This document shows positions 1 to 10,524 of a DNA stretch of 38,259 nucleotides, in pieces. Both the position numbers and the translations under genes were made by a program. The stretch lies in NCBI GenBank assembly GCA_913053655.1, contig CAJXFW010000007.1, positions 1 through 38,259 on the forward strand, given 5' to 3'. Source of the DNA: an uncultured Thiogranum sp. GTDB lineage: Bacteria > Pseudomonadota > Gammaproteobacteria > DSM-19610. Numbering within the stretch: the stretch's first letter is position 1; every line of letters begins with the position of its first letter. The notes beneath the pieces were generated by a model, which was not told the origin of the DNA, did not search any database, and saw only the letters and a program-made list of their open reading frames with translations.

Positions 1-125
1 CCAGGGAAGCCCTGCGCGGTCAGGTGGTGAGTATCGCCACCGCCGGCGCCGGACGTATCCTGAAACGCGAGCTTGATGCTTCCGCTAACGACGAGCTGCT
101 GAAAGATCTGGTCGCCCGGATCTAG
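1..125 (+). CDS. atpF: F1Fo ATP synthase subunit b, C-terminal 40 residues (partial)
   Basis: The window opens inside this gene. The frame starting at base 3 reads REALRGQVVSIATAGAGRIL and ends at the TAG at 123-125. This is the usual end of subunit b, the peripheral-stalk helix that ties Fo to the delta subunit of F1. The alternating charged and alanine-rich helix and the ending DLVARI fit the family. The next gene, atpH, starts 9 nt later, so the identification rests on both sequence and position. The membrane anchor and most of the stalk are outside the window. Confidence 0.9.
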   Translation, partial: REALRGQVVSIATAGAGRILKRELDASANDELLKDLVARI

Positions 126-134
126 GTAACGGAT

Positions 135-704
135 ATGGCAGACACAGACACTCAACACGCCAATGCGCCGGAAGGTGATGCGGCGCTGGCGCGGCCCTAT
201 GCGCGGGCCGTATTCGAGCTGGCGAACGGCAAGGGTCGGCTGCGGGCGTGGTCGGACCGCCTGGCGTTGATGGCTGCGGTGGTTAGCAACGACACCATGA
301 AGACGCTGCTGTCCAATCCGCGCCTGAGCGCGAATGAAGCCGCCGCGCTGGTCATCCGGACCTGTGGCGATGACATCAGCGACGATACGGTCAATTTGCT
401 GAACATGCTGGCGGAAAACGGCCGGCTGGGGCAATTGCCGATGATCGCCGCGCTGTTCAATCGTTTCCGCGACGACGCGGAAGGCACCGTTGAAGCCGAA
501 GTCATTTCCGCCATGCCGCTTAGCGAGGCACAAAAGACGGCTATTGCCAAAGCTTTGAAGCAGCGCCTTGGGCGCGACGTGCAACTGAATTGTTCCGTGA
601 ACGAAGACCTGGTGGGTGGAGCAGTGATCCGCGCAGGCGACCTGGTTATCGACGGGTCGGCTGTGGAACACCTGCGCCAGCTGTCCAGTGCCCTGGTTCA
701 CTAA
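135..704 (+). CDS. atpH: F1Fo ATP synthase subunit delta
   Basis: Subunit delta sits on top of F1 and joins the alpha/beta hexamer to the b-subunit stalk; it is cytoplasmic. The 189-residue product has the family pattern: an N-terminal helical bundle starting ALARPYARAVFELA near residue 17, and a C-terminal domain with the conserved segment GGAVIRAGDLVIDGSAVEHL. E. coli delta is 177 residues; this one carries about 12 extra residues before the bundle, so a later start is possible, but no other ATG lies ahead of the conserved part. The Shine-Dalgarno is weak. It lies 9 nt after atpF and 15 nt before atpA, in operon order. Confidence 0.95.
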   Translation: MADTDTQHANAPEGDAALARPYARAVFELANGKGRLRAWSDRLALMAAVVSNDTMKTLLSNPRLSANEAAALVIRTCGDDISDDTVNLLNMLAENGRLGQLPMIAALFNRFRDDAEGTVEAEVISAMPLSEAQKTAIAKALKQRLGRDVQLNCSVNEDLVGGAVIRAGDLVIDGSAVEHLRQLSSALVH

Positions 705-719
705 AATAGGACGCAAGCA

Positions 720-2261
720 ATGCAACTGAACCCATCCGAGATCAGCGAACTGATCAAGAAACGCATCGAAGGTTTCGATGCCACTTCCGAGGCGCGCAGT
801 GAAGGTACTGTGGTTAGCCTGACCGACGGCATTACCCGTATCCACGGCCTGGCCGATGCCATGCAGGGCGAGATGATCGATTTCGGCAACGAGCTGTACG
901 GTCTGGCGCTGAATCTCGAGCGCGATTCGGTCGGTGCGGTTGTGCTCGGCGACTACAAGTCGATATCCGAAGGCGACAAAGCCAGGTGCACCGGCCGTAT
1001 CCTGGAAGTGCCGGTGGGTCCGGCATTACTGGGACGCGTGGTTGATTCTCTGGGTACGGCCATCGACGGTAAAGGCCCTATTGAATCGGACTTCAATTCA
1101 CCGATCGAAAAGATCGCCCCCGGCGTTATACAGCGTCAGTCGGTGAACGAGCCGGTGCAGACCGGACTGAAAGCCATCGATGCCATGGTGCCCATCGGCC
1201 GCGGTCAGCGCGAGCTGATTATCGGTGACCGCCAGACCGGCAAGACCGCGGTAGCCATCGATGCCATCATCAATCAAAAGGGCACCGGTGTTAAATGCAT
1301 CTACGTCGCTATCGGCCAGAAAAATTCGTCGGTGGCCTCGGTGGTGCGCAAGCTCGAAGAGCACAGCGCTATGGAACACACTATTGTAGTATCAGCCGGT
1401 GCAGCCGACTCACCCGCCATGCAATACATCGCCCCCTATACCGGTTGCGCGATGGGCGAGTACTTCCGTGACCGTGGCGAAGACGCACTCATTATTTATG
1501 ACGATCTGACCAAGCAGGCCTGGGCCTACCGCCAGGTGTCGTTGCTGCTGCGTCGTCCGCCGGGTCGTGAAGCTTACCCCGGCGATGTGTTCTATCTGCA
1601 TTCGCGTTTGCTGGAACGCGCGGCGCGAGTCAACGAGAAATACGTGGAAAAATTCACCAACGGTGAAGTCAAGGGCAAGACCGGTTCACTCACCGCGTTA
1701 CCGATCATCGAGACCCAGGCGGGCGACGTGTCGGCTTTCGTACCCACCAACGTTATTTCCATCACCGACGGCCAGATTTTCCTCGAATCCGATCTGTTCA
1801 ATGCCGGCATCCGGCCCGCCATCAACGCCGGTCTGTCGGTGTCACGAGTGGGTGGTGCGGCGCAGACCAAGGCCATCAAGAAACTCGGCGGCGGTATACG
1901 ACTGGCACTGGCACAGTATCGCGAGCTGGCGGCTTTCGCGCAGTTCGCCTCCGACCTCGACGAAGCCACGCGCAAGCAGCTGGAACGTGGCCAGCGTGTT
2001 ACCGAGCTGATGAAGCAGGCACAGTACTCGCCGCTATCGGTAGCGGAAATGGCGCTGTCACTGTTCGCTGCCAACGAGGGTTACCTGGACGATGTCGAGG
2101 TGAACAAGATCGTGGCATTTGAAGGCGCGCTACTGGCGCATTTCAAGTCCAGCTTCGGCAGTGACATGGATGCCCTCAACGCCAACCCTGATTACAACGA
2201 TGAAGTGGAAGCGAAGCTGCGCACCATTGTTGAAGACTTCAAGGCCAACGGCGCCTACTAA
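720..2261 (+). CDS. atpA: F1Fo ATP synthase subunit alpha
   Basis: Alpha forms the F1 hexamer with beta and binds nucleotide at the non-catalytic sites. The product is 513 residues, equal to E. coli AtpA. The P-loop GDRQTGKT is at residues 169-176, and the alpha signature [17 protein letters not shown] follows in the second half. The N-terminal beta-barrel begins after the typical [17 protein letters not shown] helix, which supports this start; AGGA lies about 8 nt upstream. Nothing unusual was seen. Confidence 0.98.
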   Translation: MQLNPSEISELIKKRIEGFDATSEARSEGTVVSLTDGITRIHGLADAMQGEMIDFGNELYGLALNLERDSVGAVVLGDYKSISEGDKARCTGRILEVPVGPALLGRVVDSLGTAIDGKGPIESDFNSPIEKIAPGVIQRQSVNEPVQTGLKAIDAMVPIGRGQRELIIGDRQTGKTAVAIDAIINQKGTGVKCIYVAIGQKNSSVASVVRKLEEHSAMEHTIVVSAGAADSPAMQYIAPYTGCAMGEYFRDRGEDALIIYDDLTKQAWAYRQVSLLLRRPPGREAYPGDVFYLHSRLLERAARVNEKYVEKFTNGEVKGKTGSLTALPIIETQAGDVSAFVPTNVISITDGQIFLESDLFNAGIRPAINAGLSVSRVGGAAQTKAIKKLGGGIRLALAQYRELAAFAQFASDLDEATRKQLERGQRVTELMKQAQYSPLSVAEMALSLFAANEGYLDDVEVNKIVAFEGALLAHFKSSFGSDMDALNANPDYNDEVEAKLRTIVEDFKANGAY

Positions 2262-2280
2262 CTGAACCGGGACGAAAGCA

Positions 2281-3144
2281 ATGGCTGGCGCGAAGGAAAT
2301 ACGTACCCAGATAAAGAGTATCCAGAATACTCAGAAAATCACCAAAGCCATGGAAATGGTGGCGGCGAGCAAGATGCGCAAGGCGCAGGATCGTATGCGC
2401 GCCTCGCGGCCGTACGCGGAAAAAATGCTTAACGTGGTTGCCCACATGGGCAAGGCGCATCCGGAATACAGACACCCCTTCCTGATCGAGCGCGAAGCAA
2501 AGCGCGTGGGCCTGATCGTGGTTTCCACCGATCGCGGCCTGTGCGGCGGTCTGAACACCAACCTGTTCAAGGCGGCTGTTCGTTCGATGAAAGCATGGCG
2601 TGGCAAGAACCTGGACATCGACCTGGCCGTCATCGGCACCAAGGCGATGGGATTCTTCAAGCGGTTAGGTGGCAACGTGGTATCGGAAAATTCCCACCTC
2701 GGTGACACGCCGCGCGTGGAAGAGCTGATCGGTTCCGTAAAGGTGATGCTGGATGCCTACAATGAAGGTCACATCGACCGCCTGTACCTGGCTAACAACG
2801 TCTTTGTTAATACCATGACGCAGAACCCCACTGTAGCGCAGTTGTTGCCGGTGGTGGGCGACGAGCGCGATGAGGAACTGAAGCATCACTGGGATTACAT
2901 CTATGAGCCGGATGCCAGGACGGTGATGGACGGCCTGCTGATGCGCTACATCGAGTCACTGGTTTACCAGGGTCTGGTGGAAAATATTGCCTGTGAAATG
3001 GCGGCACGCATGGTGGCCATGAAGGCGGCATCGGACAACGCCGGCACGCTCATCGACGAATTGCAGCTGGTCTATAACAAGGCGCGCCAGGCGGCGATTA
3101 CCCAGGAGCTCTCGGAAATTGTCGCGGGCGCCGCAGCGGTTTAA
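2281..3144 (+). CDS. atpG: F1Fo ATP synthase subunit gamma
   Basis: Gamma is the rotating central shaft that couples proton flow through Fo to catalysis in the beta subunits. The product is 287 residues, the same as E. coli AtpG. The N-terminal coiled-coil helix ([20 protein letters not shown], then [11 protein letters not shown]) and the C-terminal helix ([21 protein letters not shown]) are both present; together they form the shaft. The central Rossmann-like domain includes [11 protein letters not shown]. It lies 19 nt behind atpA and 27 nt ahead of atpD. Confidence 0.98.
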   Translation: MAGAKEIRTQIKSIQNTQKITKAMEMVAASKMRKAQDRMRASRPYAEKMLNVVAHMGKAHPEYRHPFLIEREAKRVGLIVVSTDRGLCGGLNTNLFKAAVRSMKAWRGKNLDIDLAVIGTKAMGFFKRLGGNVVSENSHLGDTPRVEELIGSVKVMLDAYNEGHIDRLYLANNVFVNTMTQNPTVAQLLPVVGDERDEELKHHWDYIYEPDARTVMDGLLMRYIESLVYQGLVENIACEMAARMVAMKAASDNAGTLIDELQLVYNKARQAAITQELSEIVAGAAAV

Positions 3145-4548
<1,404 letters not shown>

Positions 4549-4569
4549 CTGTCAGGAAAGGTTTAAACT

Positions 4570-4995
4570 ATGGCTATGACCATACACGTCGACATTGTCA
4601 GCGCTGAGGCCGAAATTTTTTCCGGCACCGCCAACATGGTGTTCGCGCCGGCGGAAATGGGCGAGGTCGGTATCGCGCCACGGCACACACCACTGCTCAC
4701 CCGCCTGAAAGCGGGTGAAGTACGCGTGCAGGTGGAGGGTAAGGAAGAACAGTTCTTCTACGTCTCGGGCGGCATGCTCGAAATCCAGCCACACATGGTA
4801 ACCGTGCTGGCCGATACCGCCATGCGCGCGGCCGATCTTGATGAAGCCGCTGCACAGCGGGTCAAGGCACGCGCCGAAAAGGCCATGGTTGACAAAAAGA
4901 GTGATTTCGATTACGCCAAGGCCCAGGCCGAGCTGGCCGAGGCGGTCGCCCAGCTGCGCACCATTAAGCACCTTCGCGAAAAAGCCGGGCGCTAG
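4570..4995 (+). CDS. atpC: F1Fo ATP synthase subunit epsilon
   Basis: Epsilon binds the foot of gamma and can inhibit ATP hydrolysis. The 141-residue product (E. coli 139) has the N-terminal beta-sandwich ([48 protein letters not shown]) and the two-helix C-terminal domain from about residue 88. AGGAAAGG lies upstream of the ATG; a second in-frame ATG two codons later would also work. It closes the canonical atp gene set. Confidence 0.97.
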   Translation: MAMTIHVDIVSAEAEIFSGTANMVFAPAEMGEVGIAPRHTPLLTRLKAGEVRVQVEGKEEQFFYVSGGMLEIQPHMVTVLADTAMRAADLDEAAAQRVKARAEKAMVDKKSDFDYAKAQAELAEAVAQLRTIKHLREKAGR

Positions 4996-5007
4996 GATTA
5001 TTTTTTC

Positions 5008-5487
5008 ATGAGTGCCCCGGTGGTTGGCAAACACAAGGTGGTAGCGATCACCTATTCCATTCTTGATGAGTCAGGCGTTATCCTGGAGCAATCAGATATC
5101 CCCGTGTATTACGTGCACGGCGGTCCCAACCAGATGTTCCCGGAGGTGGAAGCGTCACTGGACGGCAGTGAGCTTGGTGCGGCTGTCGAAGTGGTGCTGG
5201 AGCCGGAAAGCGCCTTCGGATACCACGACCCCAGCCTGACGTTTACCGATGATATCGAAAATGTTCCGCCCGAGTTCCGGCACGTGGGCGCAGAAGTCCA
5301 GATGCAGAATGAGAACGGAGACACGCGTTCTTTTGTGGTCTCGAAAATCGAGGGTGAAAAATTGACGGTTGACGGCAATCATCCTTTCGCAGGCAAAAAG
5401 TTGACCTATGCGGTGACCGTTGTCGATATTCGGGATGCGACCGAAGAAGAAAAACAGGAAGGCGCTTCTGCACCGGTAATACACTGA
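5008..5487 (+). CDS. FKBP-type peptidyl-prolyl cis-trans isomerase, SlyD-like
   Basis: Predicted cytoplasmic prolyl isomerase and chaperone, 159 residues with no signal peptide. The order of segments is that of the SlyD/SlpA branch of FKBP: a split FKBP fold (KHKVVAITYSILDESGVILE; GPNQMFPEVEASLDGSELG; EPESAFGYHD) with an inserted flap domain (about residues 75-120, including VPPEFRHVGAEVQMQNENG and NHPFAGKKLTYAVTVVDIR). The His-rich metal-binding tail of E. coli SlyD is absent. The gene starts 12 nt after the atpC stop, with AGGA overlapping the atpC end, so co-transcription with the ATP synthase operon is likely. I do not assign slyD because several paralogues share this layout. Confidence 0.85.
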   Translation: MSAPVVGKHKVVAITYSILDESGVILEQSDIPVYYVHGGPNQMFPEVEASLDGSELGAAVEVVLEPESAFGYHDPSLTFTDDIENVPPEFRHVGAEVQMQNENGDTRSFVVSKIEGEKLTVDGNHPFAGKKLTYAVTVVDIRDATEEEKQEGASAPVIH

Positions 5488-5512
5488 TTTATCCCCTTTT
5501 GGGTTTAATTTC

Positions 5513-5528
5513 TCGCCGCTTGCGGCGA
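5513..5528 (+). terminator. GC-rich hairpin behind the FKBP gene, possible terminator
   Basis: TCGCCGC and GCGGCGA form a perfect 7-bp stem around TT, 26 nt after the FKBP stop, with a T-rich stretch upstream but no T-run downstream. It may end the atp operon transcript or act only as an RNA 3' stabiliser. The following bases (GTAGGAGCGGGCTGATAGCTC) weakly resemble the start of Pseudomonas-type REP elements. Confidence 0.35.
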
Positions 5529-5669
5529 AATCAGTAGGAGCGGGCTGATAGCTCGCCAGCTTGCTGCAGGGTAGTTCATTAGATTGCTGTCGTGGCGGTA
5601 AATTGCAGTATCATAGTGCCACTCGCGTAACGTATCGATTTGCCCGGCCATGAGCCACTGGTTTCCACT

Positions 5670-7040
5670 ATGAGTCTAAGCGTCATTATCCTTGCTGCCG
5701 GTCAGGGAACACGGATGCGGTCCGGGCTGCCCAAGGTCCTGCACCCGCTCGGCGGTTCACCCCTGCTGCAACACGTTATCCGTACCGCGAAACAGCTGGA
5801 TCCATCATCAACTATTCACGTCGTGTACGGGCATGGCGGGGAACAGGTGCGGGAAGCGCTTGAGCAGGAAGAGGTGAACTGGGTATTACAGGCGCAGCAG
5901 CTGGGGACCGGACACGCGGTCGATCAGGCCATGCCTTCGGTACCGGACGACGATGTGTTGCTGGTGCTGTACGGCGATGTTCCTCTGGTCAGGGCGGGAA
6001 CACTTGCGCGACTGGTAGCCCGGGCGGAGCAAGGCAGTCTAGCGGTTCTCACCGCGACGCTGGACAACCCGTTCGGTTACGGCCGCATGCTACGCAACGT
6101 CGATGGCCGGCTGACGGGTATTGTGGAACAGAAAGATGCCGGCGAGGATCAGCTTGCCATCCGTGAAATCAATACCGGTTTTCTCGCCGCCCCGGCCGGC
6201 CGCCTGCGCGCCTGGTTGAAACAGCTGGATAAAAATAACGCGCAGGGGGAATACTACCTGACCGATGTGATTGCCATGGCGGCTGCGGATGGCGCGCCTG
6301 TCGACAGCGCCAGCGCCGATGACGAATACGAAATCCTGGGTGTGAACGACCGTGTACAACTGGCTGCCCTGGAGCGCATATACCAGCGTTGCCAGGCGGA
6401 ACAGCTGATGCGCAACGGTGCGACACTGGCCGACCCGGCGCGGCTGGATGTGCGCGGTGAAGTGGTCACCGGCAACGATTGTTATCTGGATATCAATACT
6501 GTTTTTGAAGGCAGGGTCACGCTCGGAGCAGGCGTGCAAATCGGCCCCAACTGTTGCATTAAAAACGCGACCATCGGTGACGATGTAGTAATTCTAGCCA
6601 ACTGCGTGATCGAAGACAGCACCATCGGCAAACAATCGCGTATCGGCCCTTTCGCCCGCATCAGACCGCAAACAGAACTGGCCGCGCAGGTACACGTCGG
6701 CAATTTTGTCGAGATCAAGAAAACCCGTATCGCCACCGGCTCGAAGGTCAATCACTTAAGCTATATTGGCGATACACATATGGGCTCCGGGGTGAATGTG
6801 GGCGCGGGCACCATCACCTGCAACTACGACGGTGCTTACAAGCACCTGACCGAAATTGGCGACAATGTTTTTATCGGTTCCGACACCCAGCTGGTGGCAC
6901 CGGTCAGGGTTGGCGACGGCGCCACCATCGGTGCCGGGTCCACCATTACACACGATGTTCCGTCCGATGAGCTGACCCTGAGCCGCAGCAAGCAGGAAAC
7001 CCGGTCGGGCTGGAAGCGACCGGTCAAGAAAACCGACTGA
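5670..7040 (+). CDS. glmU: Bifunctional N-acetylglucosamine-1-phosphate uridyltransferase / glucosamine-1-phosphate acetyltransferase
   Basis: GlmU acetylates glucosamine-1-phosphate and then joins it to UMP, giving UDP-GlcNAc for peptidoglycan and LPS. From the ATG at 5670 the product is 456 residues, the same as E. coli. The N-terminal pyrophosphorylase domain has LAAGQGTRMRSGLPKVLHPL and YGDVPL. The C-terminal left-handed beta-helix (from about residue 250) shows hexapeptide repeats and the active-site regions HVGNFVEIKK and NYDGAYKH. A TTG 30 nt upstream is in frame but would add residues the family lacks. glmS follows after 43 nt. Confidence 0.97.
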   Translation: MSLSVIILAAGQGTRMRSGLPKVLHPLGGSPLLQHVIRTAKQLDPSSTIHVVYGHGGEQVREALEQEEVNWVLQAQQLGTGHAVDQAMPSVPDDDVLLVLYGDVPLVRAGTLARLVARAEQGSLAVLTATLDNPFGYGRMLRNVDGRLTGIVEQKDAGEDQLAIREINTGFLAAPAGRLRAWLKQLDKNNAQGEYYLTDVIAMAAADGAPVDSASADDEYEILGVNDRVQLAALERIYQRCQAEQLMRNGATLADPARLDVRGEVVTGNDCYLDINTVFEGRVTLGAGVQIGPNCCIKNATIGDDVVILANCVIEDSTIGKQSRIGPFARIRPQTELAAQVHVGNFVEIKKTRIATGSKVNHLSYIGDTHMGSGVNVGAGTITCNYDGAYKHLTEIGDNVFIGSDTQLVAPVRVGDGATIGAGSTITHDVPSDELTLSRSKQETRSGWKRPVKKTD

Positions 7041-7083
7041 TGCCCGCTAAATCCATGCTAACCCAATACACAGGAACGGAGCT

Positions 7084-8916
7084 ATGTGTGGAATCGTAGG
7101 CGCTGTTGCACAGCGTAAGGTCGCCCCCATACTGCTGGAGGGCCTGCGGCGTCTTGAGTACCGGGGTTATGATTCGGCCGGGCTTGCGGTGTTGAATGCC
7201 GATGCTGCGCTGGAGCGTTTGCGTACCACCGGCAAGGTTGCGGAGCTGGCCGGCGCTTATCAGAATGCCCCGGTAAAAGGCATGGTCGGCATCGCGCATA
7301 CACGCTGGGCCACCCACGGTAAGCCCAGCGAGAACAATGCCCACCCGCACATCTGCCGCAACAAGGTCGCGGTAGTGCACAACGGTATTATAGAAAATCA
7401 CGAAGTACTGCGTGCTGAGCAAAAGGCTAACGGCTTCGTTTTCACCTCAGACACCGATACCGAAGTCATCGTGCACCAGGTGTACCATCACCTCGACGAC
7501 GGCACGAGCCTGCTGCAAGCCGTCCGGCGTACCTGTAGCGATATGCAGGGCGCCTTCGCACTGGGTGTGATCAGCACCAGTGAACCCGATCGTCTGATCG
7601 CGGCGCGGCGTGGTAGTCCGCTGGTGATTGGTATTGGCATCGGTGAATACTTTATTGCCTCCGATGTGGCCGCCCTGTTGCCGGTGACCCAGCGTTTTAT
7701 GTTCCTGGAAGAAGGCGACATTGCCGACCTGACCAGCGATGGCATCGCTATCTACAACGAGGCCGGTGAGCCGGTCGAGCGCCCCGAGACCGTATCCGAA
7801 CTCTCCGCCGACGCAGTAGAGCGTGGCGAATACCGCCACTACATGCTCAAGGAAATCTACGAACAGCCGCGCGCCATTGCCGATACCCTGGAAGGCCGTA
7901 TCTACCAGGGCCGGGTGCTGGAAGCGGCATTTGGCGCCGACGCGGCAAAGATTTTCGAGCAGGTGCAGGGCGTGCATATCATTGCCTGTGGCACCAGTTA
8001 CCACGCCGGCCTGATCGGGCGTTACTGGATGGAATCGCTGGCCGGTATTCCGTGCAGCGTTGAGGTTGCCAGTGAATTCCGTTACCGCAAACCGGTGGTG
8101 CGCAACAGCTCGTTGATCGTCACCATCTCGCAGTCCGGTGAAACCGCAGACACCCTGGCTGGTTTAAAGGAAGCCAAGCGGCTCGGGTTCGGTCAATCGC
8201 TGACCATCTGCAATGTGCCGGAAAGTTCACTGACGCGCGAATCCGACCTGGTGCTGATGACCCGTGCCGGCCCGGAAATCGGCGTGGCGTCCACCAAGGC
8301 CTTCACCACCCAGCTGGTGGCCTTGATGCTGCTCACCATCGTGCTGGGTCGCCGCTTCAGCATGAATGAAGAAACCGAACGCCAACTGGTGCAGCAACTG
8401 GAACATTTGCCGCGCCAGATCGAAGAGGTACTGGCGCTGGACGATAAAATCAAACACCTGTCCGAATCGTTTGCCGACAAGTACCACGCCCTGTTTCTGG
8501 GTCGCGGGGCGCAGTACCCGGTGGCCATGGAAGGTGCGCTCAAACTCAAGGAAATATCCTACATCCACGCAGAAGCCTACCCGGCCGGCGAACTCAAGCA
8601 CGGCCCGCTGGCACTGGTCGACGCCAGCATGCCGGTGGTAGTGGTCGCGCCCAACAACGAGTTGCTGGAAAAGCTGAAATCCAACCTGCACGAAGTCAGC
8701 GCGCGTGGCGGACAGATGCTGGTGTTTGCCGACCAGAACGCCGGTATGTCATCCGACGAGACCAGCACGGTATTGCCGGTCGCACCCACCGATGACTGCG
8801 TTGCACCCATCGTATTCACCATTCCCCTGCAATTGCTGTCCTACCATGTCGCTGTACTCAAGGGCACCGACGTGGACCAGCCGCGCAACCTGGCAAAATC
8901 AGTGACCGTGGAGTAG
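7084..8916 (+). CDS. glmS: Glutamine--fructose-6-phosphate aminotransferase (isomerizing)
   Basis: GlmS makes glucosamine-6-phosphate from fructose-6-phosphate and glutamine, the entry step of the hexosamine pathway. The 610-residue product begins MCGIVGAV, so Cys2 is the N-terminal nucleophile of the glutaminase domain (about 1-240). Two SIS domains follow ([18 protein letters not shown]), and the C-terminus holds [19 protein letters not shown] and ends [19 protein letters not shown] precedes the ATG. The conserved 3' end is the recognition site for Tn7-type elements, which matters because unrelated accessory genes begin directly behind it. Confidence 0.98.
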   Translation: MCGIVGAVAQRKVAPILLEGLRRLEYRGYDSAGLAVLNADAALERLRTTGKVAELAGAYQNAPVKGMVGIAHTRWATHGKPSENNAHPHICRNKVAVVHNGIIENHEVLRAEQKANGFVFTSDTDTEVIVHQVYHHLDDGTSLLQAVRRTCSDMQGAFALGVISTSEPDRLIAARRGSPLVIGIGIGEYFIASDVAALLPVTQRFMFLEEGDIADLTSDGIAIYNEAGEPVERPETVSELSADAVERGEYRHYMLKEIYEQPRAIADTLEGRIYQGRVLEAAFGADAAKIFEQVQGVHIIACGTSYHAGLIGRYWMESLAGIPCSVEVASEFRYRKPVVRNSSLIVTISQSGETADTLAGLKEAKRLGFGQSLTICNVPESSLTRESDLVLMTRAGPEIGVASTKAFTTQLVALMLLTIVLGRRFSMNEETERQLVQQLEHLPRQIEEVLALDDKIKHLSESFADKYHALFLGRGAQYPVAMEGALKLKEISYIHAEAYPAGELKHGPLALVDASMPVVVVAPNNELLEKLKSNLHEVSARGGQMLVFADQNAGMSSDETSTVLPVAPTDDCVAPIVFTIPLQLLSYHVAVLKGTDVDQPRNLAKSVTVE

Positions 8917-8945
8917 GACACGTCACTTATGTATCACCGCTGTGC
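8881..8945 (+). other. Predicted attTn7 region (3' end of glmS)
   Basis: Tn7-family TnsD/TniQ proteins recognise the last tens of base pairs of glmS and direct insertion about 25 bp past the stop codon, which would be near 8941 here. The codons for [11 protein letters not shown] are intact. No tns genes are seen in the window. At the expected point the sequence TTATGTATCACCGCT (8927-8941) is nearly repeated at 11664-11678. This is a prediction from position and family knowledge, not evidence that Tn7 is or was present. Confidence 0.4.
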
Positions 8946-8946
8946 G

Positions 8947-8968
8947 CAGGTAAAAGAGTTCTTACCTG
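8947..8968 (+). terminator. Hairpin behind glmS, possible terminator
   Basis: CAGGTAA and TTACCTG form a perfect 7-bp stem with an 8-nt loop, 30 nt after the glmS stop. No uridine run follows, so intrinsic termination would be weak. Confidence 0.3.
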
Positions 8969-9147
8969 AGCGGTCATTTCCTTATTCCCTGCGACGTGTG
9001 TGCTCGGCCTCGGCCAGATCAATGCGCCACATATTAGAAATGACTTAAGTTCGACTTTCATCTCGTACCCGCCATTCGGTGAACAGCAAAACCTGGAGCC
9101 AGTTGGGTGAGATAAATATCCGTCACCACTAACCGAACATCTATCGC

Positions 9148-9869
9148 TTACTCAACCAGTACTGGCTGCTGTGGGTCTGCACCCAGGCTAATGTATTCCA
9201 ATCGCCATGGCTTCATCAAGCTGAACTGACGGTAAGTTAAAGCCTCTTCCGACAGCACGTCGCAGTAACGAAGCTCAATGTCCTTCCACTGACCAGACCG
9301 TTTATCGAACAGCTTATCCTTAAAGGCAGCCTGAATTGCTTCCTTCGCTGTATGCGCTGCTGCTTCGGCTTGTTCGGAGTCAGCTTCGACCGAGTACAGA
9401 AGTGTGATATCCAACACATACACCTCATCCGGGTCGGTTCTGACGTGATCCTGGCCTTCATCCACATCGAACAGCACAGCAATAATCAGTGCCCCATGAG
9501 GTTTGACGGCCTTGGCAATCTTGTTAGCCAATTTCGTCTTAGAAACAAGCCGCAGTTCAAACTCATCCGGGAAGGCCGAACGACGGTACCGAGCAGCTAG
9601 CCAACGCTGAAGGCTGGCTAGACCCGATGGGGAGAGGCGTTGTCTAGCCTGCGGTTCAAAATCAAACAACTCTTTTTTGGAGACGGTTTGTTTTCCTGTG
9701 GCACCGAACTCGGCGAGCAAGGGAGCATCACTTTCAAATTGGCTATGAAGCGTTCGGGCAGTTTTAGCGTGAGTGTAGTTGCCATCCATGGAGTCGATAC
9801 GGCGGTGGCAGTTTCATCGGTGAGCAGGTTGCCCTGTCGCCACAGCGTGTCTCGTGCCCACTCTGCCAT
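9148..9869 (-). pseudogene. Unknown-function gene of the 'SHDCDL / YRRSAFPDEFE' family, broken by an internal deletion
   Basis: The beginning and the bulk of this gene are in different frames. From the ATG at 9869 one frame reads MAEWARDTLWRQGNLLTDET, the usual N-terminus of a family often found beside TIGR04255 proteins. The frame from about 9804 down to 9148 reads RRIDSMDGNYTHAKTARTLH and later WLAARYRRSAFPDEFE, FDVDEG and LMKPWRLEYISLGADPQQP, the remainder of the same family. As I recall the family, the missing middle carries a conserved SHDCDL motif and is a few tens of residues long. The junction lies near 9804-9815 and shifts the frame, so the intact protein cannot be made. An ATG at 9789 could give a 213-residue product without the N-terminal part. 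It starts 7 nt after the upstream HTH gene. Function unknown. Confidence 0.7.
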
Positions 9870-9876
9870 CGTCAGC

Positions 9877-10506
9877 CTAGCTCACATCGTTTGCTGCCGG
9901 GAAGTCTGATTCGACTGAACGAGAGGAACTCTTTCTGTCAGCAAACCTGGCAGTCATTCGTTCTCGTTGTTCGTTCTCGTGTCGAACAAATTGAATGAGT
10001 AGCTGGACTGCATCTCGAACCGAACCGCCAGATTGCCCAACTTCAAACAGGTTATTACCATCGAGCACCTTGCGTTTCAACAGTGCACCCGTCACCGGTA
10101 TACCCGCTTCGGCCACCGCATCAGCAGCCTGTGCAAGCGCTCGCAGCTTGGCAAGATGCGCGGGTTTGGGTTGTTCTCCATTCACCCAGTTGTATACAGC
10201 CTGACGGGAAACGCCTAAAGCTCTGGCAAGGTCAGAAATAGCCGGGGAGAAGATTTCACGAACACGCTCCAGGTCTTCTGCCGGGCTTCTTACTGGAGCG
10301 ACTTCAATGGTTGGAACCTTCAAAGTCGTCGGCATAATGCTGCCTGATTTATACTGTTGCCACCAGTGGTAATCAATCGTTCCACCCGTACCAACAGCCA
10401 GCATGGTTGCCGCAAACAAGCAGGCCACTTTATTTGTACTGAAAGATGAGCCAGTTGATGCTGGCTGGTCATTGAACCAGCCGCCGTATCTCGCTGTTGT
10501 TATCAT
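9877..10506 (-). CDS. HTH DNA-binding protein of unknown function with a possible N-terminal membrane segment
   Basis: The 209-residue product has an XRE/Cro-like helix-turn-helix at about residues 90-110 (ISDLARALGVSRQAVYNWVNG), so DNA binding is likely. Ahead of it lies a hydrophobic stretch at about 27-46 (VACLFAATMLAVGTGG) followed by IDYHWWQQY, which may be a membrane segment. The C-terminus is charged. GAGGAG lies 7 nt before the ATG. It is the middle gene of a minus-strand trio, 18 nt behind the TIGR04255 gene and 7 nt ahead of the broken gene. It may regulate its own operon through the TTTAC repeats at 11348-11374; that link is inferred. Confidence 0.7.
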   Translation of the reverse strand: MITTARYGGWFNDQPASTGSSFSTNKVACLFAATMLAVGTGGTIDYHWWQQYKSGSIMPTTLKVPTIEVAPVRSPAEDLERVREIFSPAISDLARALGVSRQAVYNWVNGEQPKPAHLAKLRALAQAADAVAEAGIPVTGALLKRKVLDGNNLFEVGQSGGSVRDAVQLLIQFVRHENEQRERMTARFADRKSSSRSVESDFPAANDVS

Positions 10507-10524
10507 GGTCTTCTCCTCAACCCA

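Noticed and set aside
5534-5560. REP-like phrase GTAGGAGCGGGCTGATAGCTC
   Set aside because: Similar to Pseudomonas REP starts, but no inverted partner or second copy is in the window, so it cannot be called a repeat.
5640-5669. In-frame TTG extension of glmU
   Set aside because: It adds residues the family lacks; the ATG at 5670 gives exactly the usual 456 residues.
7041-7083. glmS ribozyme or leader element
   Set aside because: The glmU-glmS gap is only 43 nt, and the ribozyme is known from Gram-positive bacteria.
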